Positions 33,246 to 40,748 of a stretch of DNA of 64,000 nucleotides are shown one piece after another. This stretch comes from Streptomyces antnestii (GTDB lineage: Bacteria; Actinomycetota; Actinomycetes; Streptomycetales; Streptomycetaceae). A program made the position numbers and the translations under genes. How positions within the stretch are numbered: position 1 is the first letter of the stretch; every line of letters begins with the position of its first letter. Under the pieces are notes generated by a model that saw nothing but the letters and a program-made list of their open reading frames with translations, did no database searches and was not told the DNA's origin. Where the stretch lies: the NCBI RefSeq assembly GCF_004005495.1, contig NZ_RZYA01000001.1, forward strand, positions 558,001 to 622,000. Direction: 5' to 3'.

Positions 33246-34877
33246 ATGGGACATCTGGAAGCCGCGCACCTCGAGTACTACTTGCCGGACGGGCGGGCGC
33301 TGCTCGGTGATGTCTCCTTCCGGGTCGGGGAGGGCTCCGTGGTCGCCCTCGTCGGGCCGAACGGCGCGGGGAAGACGACCCTCCTCAAGCTGATCTCCGG
33401 CGAGCTGAAGCCGCACGGAGGCACCGTCAACGTAGGCGGCGGCCTCGGCGTGATGTCCCAGTTCGTCGGCTCGGTGCGGGACGAGACGACCGTGCGCGAC
33501 CTGCTCGTGTCGGTCTCGAACCCCCGCATAAGGGAGGCGGCGCAGGCCGTCGACAAGGCCGAGCACCTGATCATGACCGTCGACGACGAGGCCGCGCAGC
33601 TCCAGTACGCGCAGGCCCTGTCCGACTGGGCCGAGGCGCGCGGCTATGAGGCCGAGACCGTCTGGGACATGTGCACCATGGCCGCCCTCGGCGTCCCGTA
33701 CGACACGGCCCAGTTCCGCGAGGTCCGCACCCTGTCCGGCGGCGAGCAGAAGCGGCTCGTCCTCGAAGCGCTGCTGCGCGGCACCGACGAGGTGCTCCTG
33801 CTCGACGAGCCGGACAACTACCTCGACGTGCCCGGCAAGCGCTGGCTGGAGGAGAAGCTGCGCGAGACCCGCAAGACGGTCCTCTTCGTCTCGCACGACC
33901 GGGAGCTGCTCGCCCGCTCCGCCGAGAAGATCGTCAGCGTCGAGCCGGGCCCCGGAGGCGCCGACGCGTGGGTGCACGGCGCGGGCTTCGCGACGTACCA
34001 CGAGGCGCGCCGTGAGCGGTTCGCCCGCTTCGAGGAGCTGCGCAAGCGCTGGGACGAGAAGCACGCGCAGCTGAAGAAGCTCGTCCTCAGCCTGCGGCAG
34101 GCGGCCGCGGTCAGCCACGAGATGGCGTCGCGCTACTCGGCGGCGCAGACGCGTCTGCGCAAGTTCGAGGAGGCGGGACCCCCGCCGGAGCCGCCGCGCG
34201 AGCAGGACATCACGATGCGCCTGCACGGCGGCCGCACCGGCGTACGGGCCGTCACCTGCAAGGGCCTGGAGCTGACCGGCCTGATGAAGCCCTTCGACCT
34301 GGAGGTCTTCTACGGCGAGCGCGTCGCCGTCCTCGGTTCGAACGGCTCCGGCAAGTCGCACTTCCTGCGCCTGCTCGCCGGGAACCCCGACGACACGGTC
34401 GCGCACACGGGGGACTGGAAGCTCGGCGCCCGCGTCGTGCCGGGCCACTTCGCCCAGACCCACGCCCACCCCGAACTCCAGGGCCGCACCCTGCTCGACA
34501 TCCTCTGGGCCGACCACGCCAAGGACCGCGGTCAGGCCATGGGGCGGCTGCGGCGCTACGAGCTCACCAACCAGGCCGAGCAGAAGTTCGAGCGCCTTTC
34601 GGGAGGCCAGCAGGCCCGCTTCCAGATCCTGCTGCTCGAACTTGCCGGAGTGACGGCGCTGCTCCTCGACGAGCCGACCGACAACCTCGACCTGGAGTCC
34701 GCCGAGGCCCTTCAGGAGGGCCTGGAGGCGTTCGACGGCACGGTCCTCGCGGTCACGCACGACCGCTGGTTCGCCCGCTCCTTCGACCGCTACCTCGTCT
34801 TCGGCAGCGACGGCCAGGTGCGCGAGTCCGCCGAACCCGTGTGGGACGAGCGCCGGGTCGAGCGAGCCCGGGGGTAA
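33246..34877 (+). CDS. ABC-F family ATPase
   Basis: 543 aa, two ABC cassettes without membrane segments. Cassette 1: Walker A VGPNGAGKTT, signature LSGGEQKR, Walker B VLLLDEPDNYLD. Cassette 2: GSNGSGKSH, LSGGQQAR, LLLDEPTDNLDL. The inter-domain helix (FEELRKRWDEKHAQLKKLVLSLR...) contains the P-site interaction motif region. ABC-F proteins act on the ribosome (translation factors or antibiotic resistance by ribosome protection); no drug class can be assigned. The start at 33246 fits a leaderless promoter (CACAAT 7 nt before ATG). Confidence 0.93.
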   Translation: MGHLEAAHLEYYLPDGRALLGDVSFRVGEGSVVALVGPNGAGKTTLLKLISGELKPHGGTVNVGGGLGVMSQFVGSVRDETTVRDLLVSVSNPRIREAAQAVDKAEHLIMTVDDEAAQLQYAQALSDWAEARGYEAETVWDMCTMAALGVPYDTAQFREVRTLSGGEQKRLVLEALLRGTDEVLLLDEPDNYLDVPGKRWLEEKLRETRKTVLFVSHDRELLARSAEKIVSVEPGPGGADAWVHGAGFATYHEARRERFARFEELRKRWDEKHAQLKKLVLSLRQAAAVSHEMASRYSAAQTRLRKFEEAGPPPEPPREQDITMRLHGGRTGVRAVTCKGLELTGLMKPFDLEVFYGERVAVLGSNGSGKSHFLRLLAGNPDDTVAHTGDWKLGARVVPGHFAQTHAHPELQGRTLLDILWADHAKDRGQAMGRLRRYELTNQAEQKFERLSGGQQARFQILLLELAGVTALLLDEPTDNLDLESAEALQEGLEAFDGTVLAVTHDRWFARSFDRYLVFGSDGQVRESAEPVWDERRVERARG

Positions 34878-34900
34878 CGGGCGCCGCGCACCCGCCCGTT
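34876..34900 (+). terminator. Hairpin at the ABC-F stop
   Basis: AACGGGCG and CGCCCGTT form an 8-bp stem with a 9-nt loop starting at the stop codon. The remainder of the gap to 35082 shows no other structure I can support beyond the sigma-factor promoter region. Confidence 0.5.
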
Positions 34901-35082
34901 GGGGGCGGGCTCAGGGTTCGCCCCGGTTTGCCCCGCGTGGACCGGGGCAGGCGCCGTCACAGTGCTTCGGACCGGAGGCACGTCCGTGGGAGGGCTTCGC
35001 GAGCCGCCCCGGTGTGCCCGGCGAGAAGGGCTCCGAGCTCCCACGGTGACCATCACCCGCACCCGCAGGGAGATGCGAAACG

Positions 35083-35877
35083 ATGCGCACCGACAGGGCG
35101 GTGAAGCGCCACCCGCACGACGACGCCCCCGACACGGCCGAGGCCTTCCGCAAGCTGGCCGGCCTGCCCGACTGCCACGAACGCGACGAACTGCGCCGGA
35201 CCGTCGTCGAGGCGTGGCTCCCCATGGCCGACCGGCTCGCCGGCCGCTTCCGCGACCGCGGCGAGACCTACGAAGACCTGTGCCAGGTCGCGGCGCTCGG
35301 CCTGGTCAAGGCGGTCGACCGCTACGACCCCGAGCGCGGCGACGCGTTCGAGAGCTACGCCGTCCCCACCGTCACCGGCGAGATCAAGCGCCACTTCCGC
35401 GACCACACGTGGACCCTCCATGTGCCGCGCCGCGTCCAGGACCTGCGCAACCGGGTCCGTTCGGCCCGCCGTGAGCTGTCCCAGACGATCCCGGGGCGCG
35501 CCCCCACCCTCGCGGAGATCGCCGGGCACGCCGGGATGACGGAGGACGAGGCACGCGCCGGGATGGAAGCCCTGGAGAGCTTCCGCACGCTGTCTCTCGA
35601 CGCCGAACTCCCCGGCCGCGACGACGGCCACTCGCTCGGCGACTGTCTCGGCGCGGCCGACCCGGCCCTCGACGTGGTCGTCGACCGGGAGTCGGTCAGG
35701 CCCTGCGTCGCGGCCCTGCCCGAGCGTGAACGCACCATCCTCTACCTGCGGTTCTTCGGCGACATGACGCAGCGCCGGATAGCCGAGCGGCTCGGCATCT
35801 CCCAGATGCACGTGTCCCGCCTGATCAGCCGCTCCTGCGACCGGCTCCGCGACCAGGTGCTCAGGGACGCCACGTAG
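35083..35877 (+). CDS. SigB/SigF-type RNA polymerase sigma factor
   Basis: 264 aa. Region 2 (LVKAVDRYDPERGDAFESYAVPTVTGEIKRHFRDHTWTLHVPRR), region 3 and region 4 (LPERERTILYLRFFGDMTQRRIAERLGISQMHVSRLISRS) are intact and show the VPRRVQDL motif of the stress/developmental SigB/F/G family. Such sigmas are regulated by partner switching with an anti-sigma factor and are read by SpoIIE-type phosphatases; the 9996-12590 gene encodes one but is not adjacent. ATG start with GGGAG about 11 nt upstream; a nearer GTG is also possible. Confidence 0.92.
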   Translation: MRTDRAVKRHPHDDAPDTAEAFRKLAGLPDCHERDELRRTVVEAWLPMADRLAGRFRDRGETYEDLCQVAALGLVKAVDRYDPERGDAFESYAVPTVTGEIKRHFRDHTWTLHVPRRVQDLRNRVRSARRELSQTIPGRAPTLAEIAGHAGMTEDEARAGMEALESFRTLSLDAELPGRDDGHSLGDCLGAADPALDVVVDRESVRPCVAALPERERTILYLRFFGDMTQRRIAERLGISQMHVSRLISRSCDRLRDQVLRDAT

Positions 35878-35995
35878 CCGCCGTCGGTCGGCCCCCCCGG
35901 CTGCCCCGTCGTGGGTCGGCGCCCCTCGGCTGCCCCGTCGTGGGTCGGCGCCCCTCGGCTGCCCCGCCGTCGGTCGGCCCCCCGGCCGCCTCGCC
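35878..35995 (+). repeat. 29-bp imperfect tandem repeat downstream of the sigma factor
   Basis: Two exact 29-bp units (35906-35934, 35935-35963), CCGTCGTGGGTCGGCGCCCC then TCGGCTGCC, flanked by degenerate units on both sides. The 288-bp gap to 36165 has no other gene. May be a small noncoding satellite or a degenerate terminator. Confidence 0.55.
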
Positions 35996-36165
35996 GCCGC
36001 CCGGCCTCCTCACGCCGTGTCACCCACTCGGACCAGCCCCCGCCCGGCCGCCCGTCCCCCCGCTCCTACGTGCGCCCCCGCCCGGGCCGCCGGTGCCGTC
36101 GGCCCGTCGCAGGCCGAGCGGGACCGGGCGGCTCGGGGGACGCTGGGGAGGGCAGGAGGTGGCAC

Positions 36166-37425
36166 ATGCGGCGCAGCGAGTCGGAGAGCCGGGAGGGGCA
36201 CGGGCCCGTCCGCTACGGCCCGCCGCTGCCCGACGCCGGGCTTCCCGTACTGCCCGAGCTGGCCGCCGCGGCCGAGGCCGCGGACCCGGCGGTCCCGGAA
36301 CCGCCCGGCGGCGCCCCCGCACTCCTCGACGCCGCCTGCGGCTACTGGCGGCGCCGGGGTCTGCCCACCGCGCCCGACCACACCGCCGCCGCGCCCGGCG
36401 GCGCCCCCCTGCTCCTCGCGCTGACCGCGGCGCTCGGTGGCGACGTGCTGCTGCCCCGGCCCTGCCCGGCCTGGTGGGCGCCCCAGGCGCGGCTCCTCGG
36501 CCGGTCCGTGTTCCCCGTCGCGACGCCCGCCGAGTGCGGCGGCGTCCCGGACCCCTTCGCCCTCCTCGAAACCGTGCGCCGGGTCCGCGCCGAGGGCGGC
36601 GATCCGAGACTCCTCGTCCTGTCCGTCGCCGACGACCCGACCGCCACCGTCCCGCCGCCCGAGATCCTGCACGAGGCCGTGGAGGCCGCCGCCGGGGAGG
36701 GCCTGCACATCGTCAGCGACGAGACCTGGCGCGACACCCTGCACCGGGATCCGGCCCGCTCCACCGTTCTCATCGGCCCCGCCGAGATGCTGCCCGACCA
36801 CGTCAGCGTCGTCAGCGACCTCGTCGGCGCCTACCTCCCGCCGGGCCTGCCCGCCGCCGTCGCCCGCCTCCCCGCCACGGAGCGCGGCGCCGAACTGCGC
36901 GCCCGCGTCCTGGACATCCTCACGGCGCTCGGCTCGGTCCTGGCCGCCCCCGCCGCCGCGGCCGCCGCGTACGCGCTCGGCGAGCCGCCCCCGATCACCG
37001 CACGGCTGCGCGCCGCGACCGTCCTGCACGCGCGCGTCGCCGCCGCCGTGCACCGCGTGGTGCTGGCCTCCGGCGGACTCGCCAGACCGCCCGAGGCCGG
37101 CCGGCACCTGTACGCGGACCTGGAGCGGCTGCGGCCCGCGCTCTCCGCGCGCGGGGTCGGCGACGCCCAGGACCTGGAGGACGGGCTCGCCGGCCGCCTC
37201 GGCATGCCCGCCCCCGGCGGCCACCGCTTCGGCGACGACCTCGCCGCCCTGCGCGTACGCCTGTCCACCAGCCCCTTCCTCGGCTCGACCCCGCAGGAGC
37301 GGATGACATCCCTCAACTCGCCGGAACCCGTGGAATTGCCGCACGTGCAGCGCGCGTTGAGCATGTTGGAGTCGGCGCTCGACGACCTCAGGGCCGACGT
37401 CAAGGGATGGGAGAGTCCTCGATGA
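36166..37425 (+). CDS. Aminotransferase class I/II-like protein
   Basis: 419 aa. The PLP aminotransferase large domain can be traced (PDHTAAAPGGAPLLLALTAALGGDVLLPRPCPAWWAPQARLLGRSVFPV, LVLSVADDPTATVPPPEILHEAVEAAAGEGLHIVSDETWRDTLHRDP), including the Tyr/Asp-containing cofactor strand (IVSDETWR). However, the usual SxSKxxxxPGxR lysine is not obvious at the expected place (VSDLVGAYLPPGLPAAVA), so it may be inactive. GGAGG lies 7 nt before ATG. It overlaps the MBL start (ATGA). Substrate unknown. Confidence 0.7.
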   Translation: MRRSESESREGHGPVRYGPPLPDAGLPVLPELAAAAEAADPAVPEPPGGAPALLDAACGYWRRRGLPTAPDHTAAAPGGAPLLLALTAALGGDVLLPRPCPAWWAPQARLLGRSVFPVATPAECGGVPDPFALLETVRRVRAEGGDPRLLVLSVADDPTATVPPPEILHEAVEAAAGEGLHIVSDETWRDTLHRDPARSTVLIGPAEMLPDHVSVVSDLVGAYLPPGLPAAVARLPATERGAELRARVLDILTALGSVLAAPAAAAAAYALGEPPPITARLRAATVLHARVAAAVHRVVLASGGLARPPEAGRHLYADLERLRPALSARGVGDAQDLEDGLAGRLGMPAPGGHRFGDDLAALRVRLSTSPFLGSTPQERMTSLNSPEPVELPHVQRALSMLESALDDLRADVKGWESPR

Positions 37426-38447
37426 CGCAGCAGTCCGAGTCGACGGCACAGCGAGCTGATGCCCCCGCGTCCTTCGTGCCCCTCGCCGAGCCCCGGCCGC
37501 TCGGCGGGGGACGCACCTGGCCCAAGTCGTTCGCGGACCGCCTCACGGCGCCGCTGCCCGGACTCCGCGCGTTAGCCCGGTTCGCCCGCGAGGGTGCGCT
37601 GCGTCCGCCGCCCGAGGCGCTGACCCGGATCGCCGACCTGCCGTTCGCGCCGGGCCCGCTGCCCGCCGTGGACGCCAGGACCGTCGCCGTCAGCTGGGCG
37701 GGACACGCCAGCTGGGTGCTGCGCATAGGCGGCCTCACCGTGCTCACCGACCCTGTCTGGTCCCGCAAGATCCTCGGCACCCCGGCCCGCGTCACCCCGG
37801 CGGGCGTCGCCTGGAGCGCCCTGCCGCGCGTCGACGCCGTCGTCATCAGCCACAACCACTACGACCACCTGGACGCCCCGACCCTCAAGCGCCTCCCGAA
37901 GGACACCCCGGTGTTCGTGCCCGCCGGACTCGGCCGCTGGTTCACCCGCCGCCGCTTCTCCCGCGTCACGGAGCTCGACTGGTGGGAGGCGGCCGAACTC
38001 GACGGCGTCCGCTTCGACTTCGTACCGGCCCACCACTGGTCCAAGCGCAGCCTCGTCGACACCTGCCGAACCCTGTGGGGCGGCTGGGTCCTCACCGACC
38101 TGGAGGGGCAGCGGGTCTACTTCGCGGGGGACACCGGGTACGGCCACTGGTTCCGCGAGATCGGCCGCCGCTACCCGGGCATCGACCTGGCGCTCCTGCC
38201 GATCGGCGCGTACGACCCGCGCTGGTGGCTCAAGGACGTGCACTGCGACCCGGAGGAGGCGGTCGCGGCGGCCCGGGACGTGGGCGCGCGCCGGATGGCG
38301 CCGATGCACTGGGCCACGTTCCTGCTGTCGGCCGAGCCGGTCCTCGAACCCCTCACGCGCGTACGGGCCGCCTGGCGGAAGGCGGGCCTGGCGCGCGAGG
38401 ACCTGTGGGACCTGCCGGTGGGCGCGTCACGCGTGCTCGCCGTCTGA
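37422..38447 (+). CDS. Metallo-beta-lactamase-fold hydrolase (UlaG/NAPE-PLD-like) with a TTA codon
   Basis: 341 aa. TVAVSWAGHASWVLRIGGLTVLTDPVWS, the metal motif SHNHYDHLDAP (HxHxDH), VPAHHWSKR, FAGDTGYG and MAPMHWATF place it in the L-ascorbate-6-phosphate-lactonase/NAPE-PLD branch. Likely a phosphodiesterase or lactonase on a lipid or sugar substrate. Codon 51 is TTA (37572-37574), a possible bldA control point. ATG overlaps the aminotransferase stop. Confidence 0.9.
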   Translation: MTQQSESTAQRADAPASFVPLAEPRPLGGGRTWPKSFADRLTAPLPGLRALARFAREGALRPPPEALTRIADLPFAPGPLPAVDARTVAVSWAGHASWVLRIGGLTVLTDPVWSRKILGTPARVTPAGVAWSALPRVDAVVISHNHYDHLDAPTLKRLPKDTPVFVPAGLGRWFTRRRFSRVTELDWWEAAELDGVRFDFVPAHHWSKRSLVDTCRTLWGGWVLTDLEGQRVYFAGDTGYGHWFREIGRRYPGIDLALLPIGAYDPRWWLKDVHCDPEEAVAAARDVGARRMAPMHWATFLLSAEPVLEPLTRVRAAWRKAGLAREDLWDLPVGASRVLAV

Positions 38448-38452
38448 CCGCC

Positions 38453-38665
38453 AGGGCCTTTCGTTCGGATCAGGCCGACGGCGACATGTGCGGCTACCGC
38501 CGCGTGGGGAGCGGGGTCTGGTGCCGTGCATCGCAAGGCGGAGGAGGGAGCCCACGCGGGGGGGCACCTCCCAGCGGTAGCTGGGGGACGTAGGCGACTG
38601 ACGACAACGCCGCGAGGTGCGGTGCCGGGCTCCGCGAGCCCGGCGTGATCCAAACGGAAGGCCCT
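38453..38665. mobile_element. MITE-like inverted-repeat element 2 (213 bp)
   Basis: Terminal inverted repeats of 20 bp (38453-38472, AGGGCCTTTCGTTCGGATCA; 38646-38665) match at 18 of 20 positions. The interior has no ORF of interest but holds a 9-bp-stem hairpin (38624-38644) and other short inverted repeats. It fills the whole gap between the convergent MBL and dedA genes, and its right end reaches the dedA stop codon. Ends resemble element 1. Confidence 0.6.
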
Positions 38666-39311
38666 AGGGCCGGCCCCCGCGCAGCCGCCGCCACACCGCG
38701 GGTGCCGCACTGATCGCCACGGTCAGGCCGACCGCCGCCACGACGCCCTCCCACGGCTCCGGGAACAGCGAACCGCCGAGGATGCCGATGAGCTGATACG
38801 TCAGCGTCCAGGCCAGGCACGCCGGTACGTTTCCGCGTACGAACCGCCGCAGCGGCATCCTCGCCATCAGACACGCCAGCATCACGGGGATGCGCCCGGC
38901 GGGCACGAGCCGGGACAGCACGAGCACCGTCACCCCATGGGCGGCGAGCCTGGCCTGCGCCTGCGCGAGCCGTTCCTCGGGCGCCCGGTCGCGGATCGCC
39001 GCGAGCCACCTGGAGCCGTTCCTCGACCTCATGCCGCGCTGCCCCAGCCAGTACAGCGTCACGTCCCCGAGGAACGCCGCGAGCGACGAGACGACGAACA
39101 CGAGCAGCAGCGAGAGCGGTGACGTCTGATGGAAGGCGACCACGGCCGCCGAGCTGACGAGCGCCCCCGTGGGCACGACCGGCACGAGGGCGCCGATCAC
39201 GATCAGCAGGAACAACGAGGGGTAGCCGACGGCCTGCTGGGTGGACTCCGGCGGCGCGTGGGTCACCGCGGCGGCGAGCAGTTCACGGCCCGCCCGGCCG
39301 GCGGGGTTCAC
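38664..39311 (-). CDS. DedA/SNARE-associated-like membrane protein
   Basis: 215 aa. Multi-pass protein with GYPSLFLLIVIGALVPVVPTGALVSSAAV (re-entrant loop region), LGDVTLYWLGQRG, LSRLVPAGRIPVMLACLMARMPLRRFVRGN (the conserved RxxPxxR-type motif) and a final TM TLTYQLIGILGGSLF. DedA proteins are putative lipid flippases/scramblases that act in envelope maintenance. GTG start coupled to the upstream MBL stop (GTGA). The stop codon lies at the end of MITE-like element 2. Confidence 0.88.
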   Translation of the reverse strand: MNPAGRAGRELLAAAVTHAPPESTQQAVGYPSLFLLIVIGALVPVVPTGALVSSAAVVAFHQTSPLSLLLVFVVSSLAAFLGDVTLYWLGQRGMRSRNGSRWLAAIRDRAPEERLAQAQARLAAHGVTVLVLSRLVPAGRIPVMLACLMARMPLRRFVRGNVPACLAWTLTYQLIGILGGSLFPEPWEGVVAAVGLTVAISAAPAVWRRLRGGRP

Positions 39312-40081
39312 CCGGCGACCTCCGGCCGCACGCTCTCGCCGTGGCCGAGCAGATGCACCGTCACCCCGGGCGCCAGCCGGGCGGCCCGCCGCACGAACTC
39401 GTCGCCGGGCGCGTGGAACTCGTGCGGCCGCACCGCGTCCATACCGATCGGCCAGTACGTCCCGTAGTGCACGGGCACGGCGCAGCGCGGCGCGATCCGG
39501 GCGAGCGCCTCGGCGGCGCGCCCCGCGTCCAGATGGTGCGGCCCGAGGCAGGGCCCCCAGCCGCCGACCGGCAGGAGCGCCACGTCGACCTCGCCGACGG
39601 CCTGAGCCATGGAGTCGAAGAGGCCCGTGTCGCCCGCGAAGTACGTACGGGCCTCGCCGCTCACCACGAAGCCGAGCGCGGGGGAGCGGTGCGGGCCGAT
39701 GGGGACGCGCCGCCCGTCGTGGGACGCGAACACGGCGCGTACGTCGAGGCCTTCGACGTCCAGGCGGGTGCCCGGTTCCACCTCGGTGAGCCGGAGATGC
39801 GCGAGCTTGCGCAGACCGGGCACCGCGCGCAGGGACCCTCGCGGGAGCAGGACGCGGGTGCCGGGCGCGAGCCTCGCCAGGGACGGGAGGTGCAGATGGT
39901 CGGCGTGCAGATGGGAGACGAGGACGAGGTCGGCGACGGCGGCCTCGGGCGGCGGGGGCGCCCCGCGACGCCGCCGCAGATGCACGAGGCGGCGCGTGAA
40001 GAGCGGGTCGGTCAGCACGCGGACGCCCGAGTCCTCGACCGTGCAGGTGGCGTGACCCCACCAGGTGATCTCCACCGGCAC
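39308..40081 (-). CDS. Metallo-beta-lactamase-fold hydrolase (UlaG-like)
   Basis: 257 aa from GTG 40081 (VPVEITWWGHATC) with GGGAGG 8 nt upstream; an upstream ORF to 40249 is repeats. Motifs: WWGHATCTVEDSGVRVLTDPLF, SHLHADHLHLP (HxHxDH), FAGDTGLFDSM, LLPVGGWGP, PVHYGTYW. UlaG-like hydrolase of the L-ascorbate-6-phosphate lactonase type. Overlaps dedA, suggesting an operon acting at the envelope. Confidence 0.9.
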   Translation of the reverse strand: MPVEITWWGHATCTVEDSGVRVLTDPLFTRRLVHLRRRRGAPPPPEAAVADLVLVSHLHADHLHLPSLARLAPGTRVLLPRGSLRAVPGLRKLAHLRLTEVEPGTRLDVEGLDVRAVFASHDGRRVPIGPHRSPALGFVVSGEARTYFAGDTGLFDSMAQAVGEVDVALLPVGGWGPCLGPHHLDAGRAAEALARIAPRCAVPVHYGTYWPIGMDAVRPHEFHAPGDEFVRRAARLAPGVTVHLLGHGESVRPEVAG

Positions 40082-40100
40082 CTCCAGGACCTCCCGCGAA

Positions 40101-40139
40101 CGACTCCTCCGGGCGACTCTTCCGAGCGACTCCTCCGAG
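40101..40139 (-). repeat. Three 13-bp repeats in the MBL leader
   Basis: On the minus strand three copies of CTCGGAGGAGTCG (one with an A change, one with a C change) lie 20-58 bp before the GTG start. Each carries a GGAGGA- or GGAAGA-like core that resembles ribosome-binding sites. Confidence 0.6.
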
Positions 40140-40190
40140 CCTACGGGCAGGAGTAGGGTCGACGACGAAACCGGAGGTGAGGGGGCCACC

Positions 40191-40634
40191 ATGGGTGAAC
40201 CGGCGCGAGCGGCAGCGGCCGGCCCGGAGGGGGGCGCGGTCCGGGTCATGGCGATCGCCAGCCTGACGCCGCTGGAGGAACTGGACGCCGACCCCTTCCT
40301 GGTGGACTCGCGCAGCCAGCACGCGATGTGCGCCCGCTGGGCCGCCGACCGGGGCTACGTGGTCACCAGAGAACTCCTCGTCCACGCCCTGCGCTCCGAC
40401 CACGACGTGCTGTGGGCGGACGTCGACGCGGGCCACGTCGACCTGTTCGTCGTCCCGAGCCACCGCGTCCTGCGGGCCGCGCTGCGCTCCGTCGACGAGT
40501 TCACCGCCGAGTGCGCCCGCCGCGGCGTCCGCCTGGAGACCGCGGGGCTCGCGGAGCCGAGGTACGACGCGGAGATGAAGAAGCGCGTCCACCGCCGCAT
40601 GTCGATGCCGACGGCCGGATACGACGGCTGCTGA
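40191..40634 (+). CDS. Degenerate serine-recombinase (resolvase) catalytic-domain-like protein
   Basis: 147 aa. The sequence follows the resolvase N-terminal domain order: VRVMAIASLTPLEE (strand 1, Ser near residue 24), SQHAMCARWAADRGYVVTREL (Q-x3-C-x2-W-A-x3-GY-x-V-x-E), VDAGHVDLFVVPSHRVLRA (G-x-VDL-x-VV then an H in place of the usual Asp but with both Arg residues retained), and VDEFTAECARRGVRLETAG. The Arg two residues before the catalytic Ser is absent, and no C-terminal DNA-binding domain follows. So it probably cannot recombine DNA and may be a regulatory or RNA/DNA-binding relic. ATG with GGAGGTGAGG upstream; divergent from the MBL gene. Confidence 0.7.
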   Translation: MGEPARAAAAGPEGGAVRVMAIASLTPLEELDADPFLVDSRSQHAMCARWAADRGYVVTRELLVHALRSDHDVLWADVDAGHVDLFVVPSHRVLRAALRSVDEFTAECARRGVRLETAGLAEPRYDAEMKKRVHRRMSMPTAGYDGC

Positions 40635-40748
40635 CCCGGGCCACGCGCCGCCGCCCCACACCCCCAAGGGGGAGAACCCAGATGCAAACGGCTCATATGA
40701 CACGCTGGGCCGAGGGGGCGACGGCGTTCGACGGAAGGTGAGCGAGGC

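Noticed and set aside
35878..35995. CRISPR array
   Set aside because: 29-bp units follow each other with no spacers and there are no cas genes.
40661..40672. CCCCC-AA-GGGGG as a terminator after the recombinase-like gene
   Set aside because: The arms are only five base pairs with a two-base loop, too weak to support.
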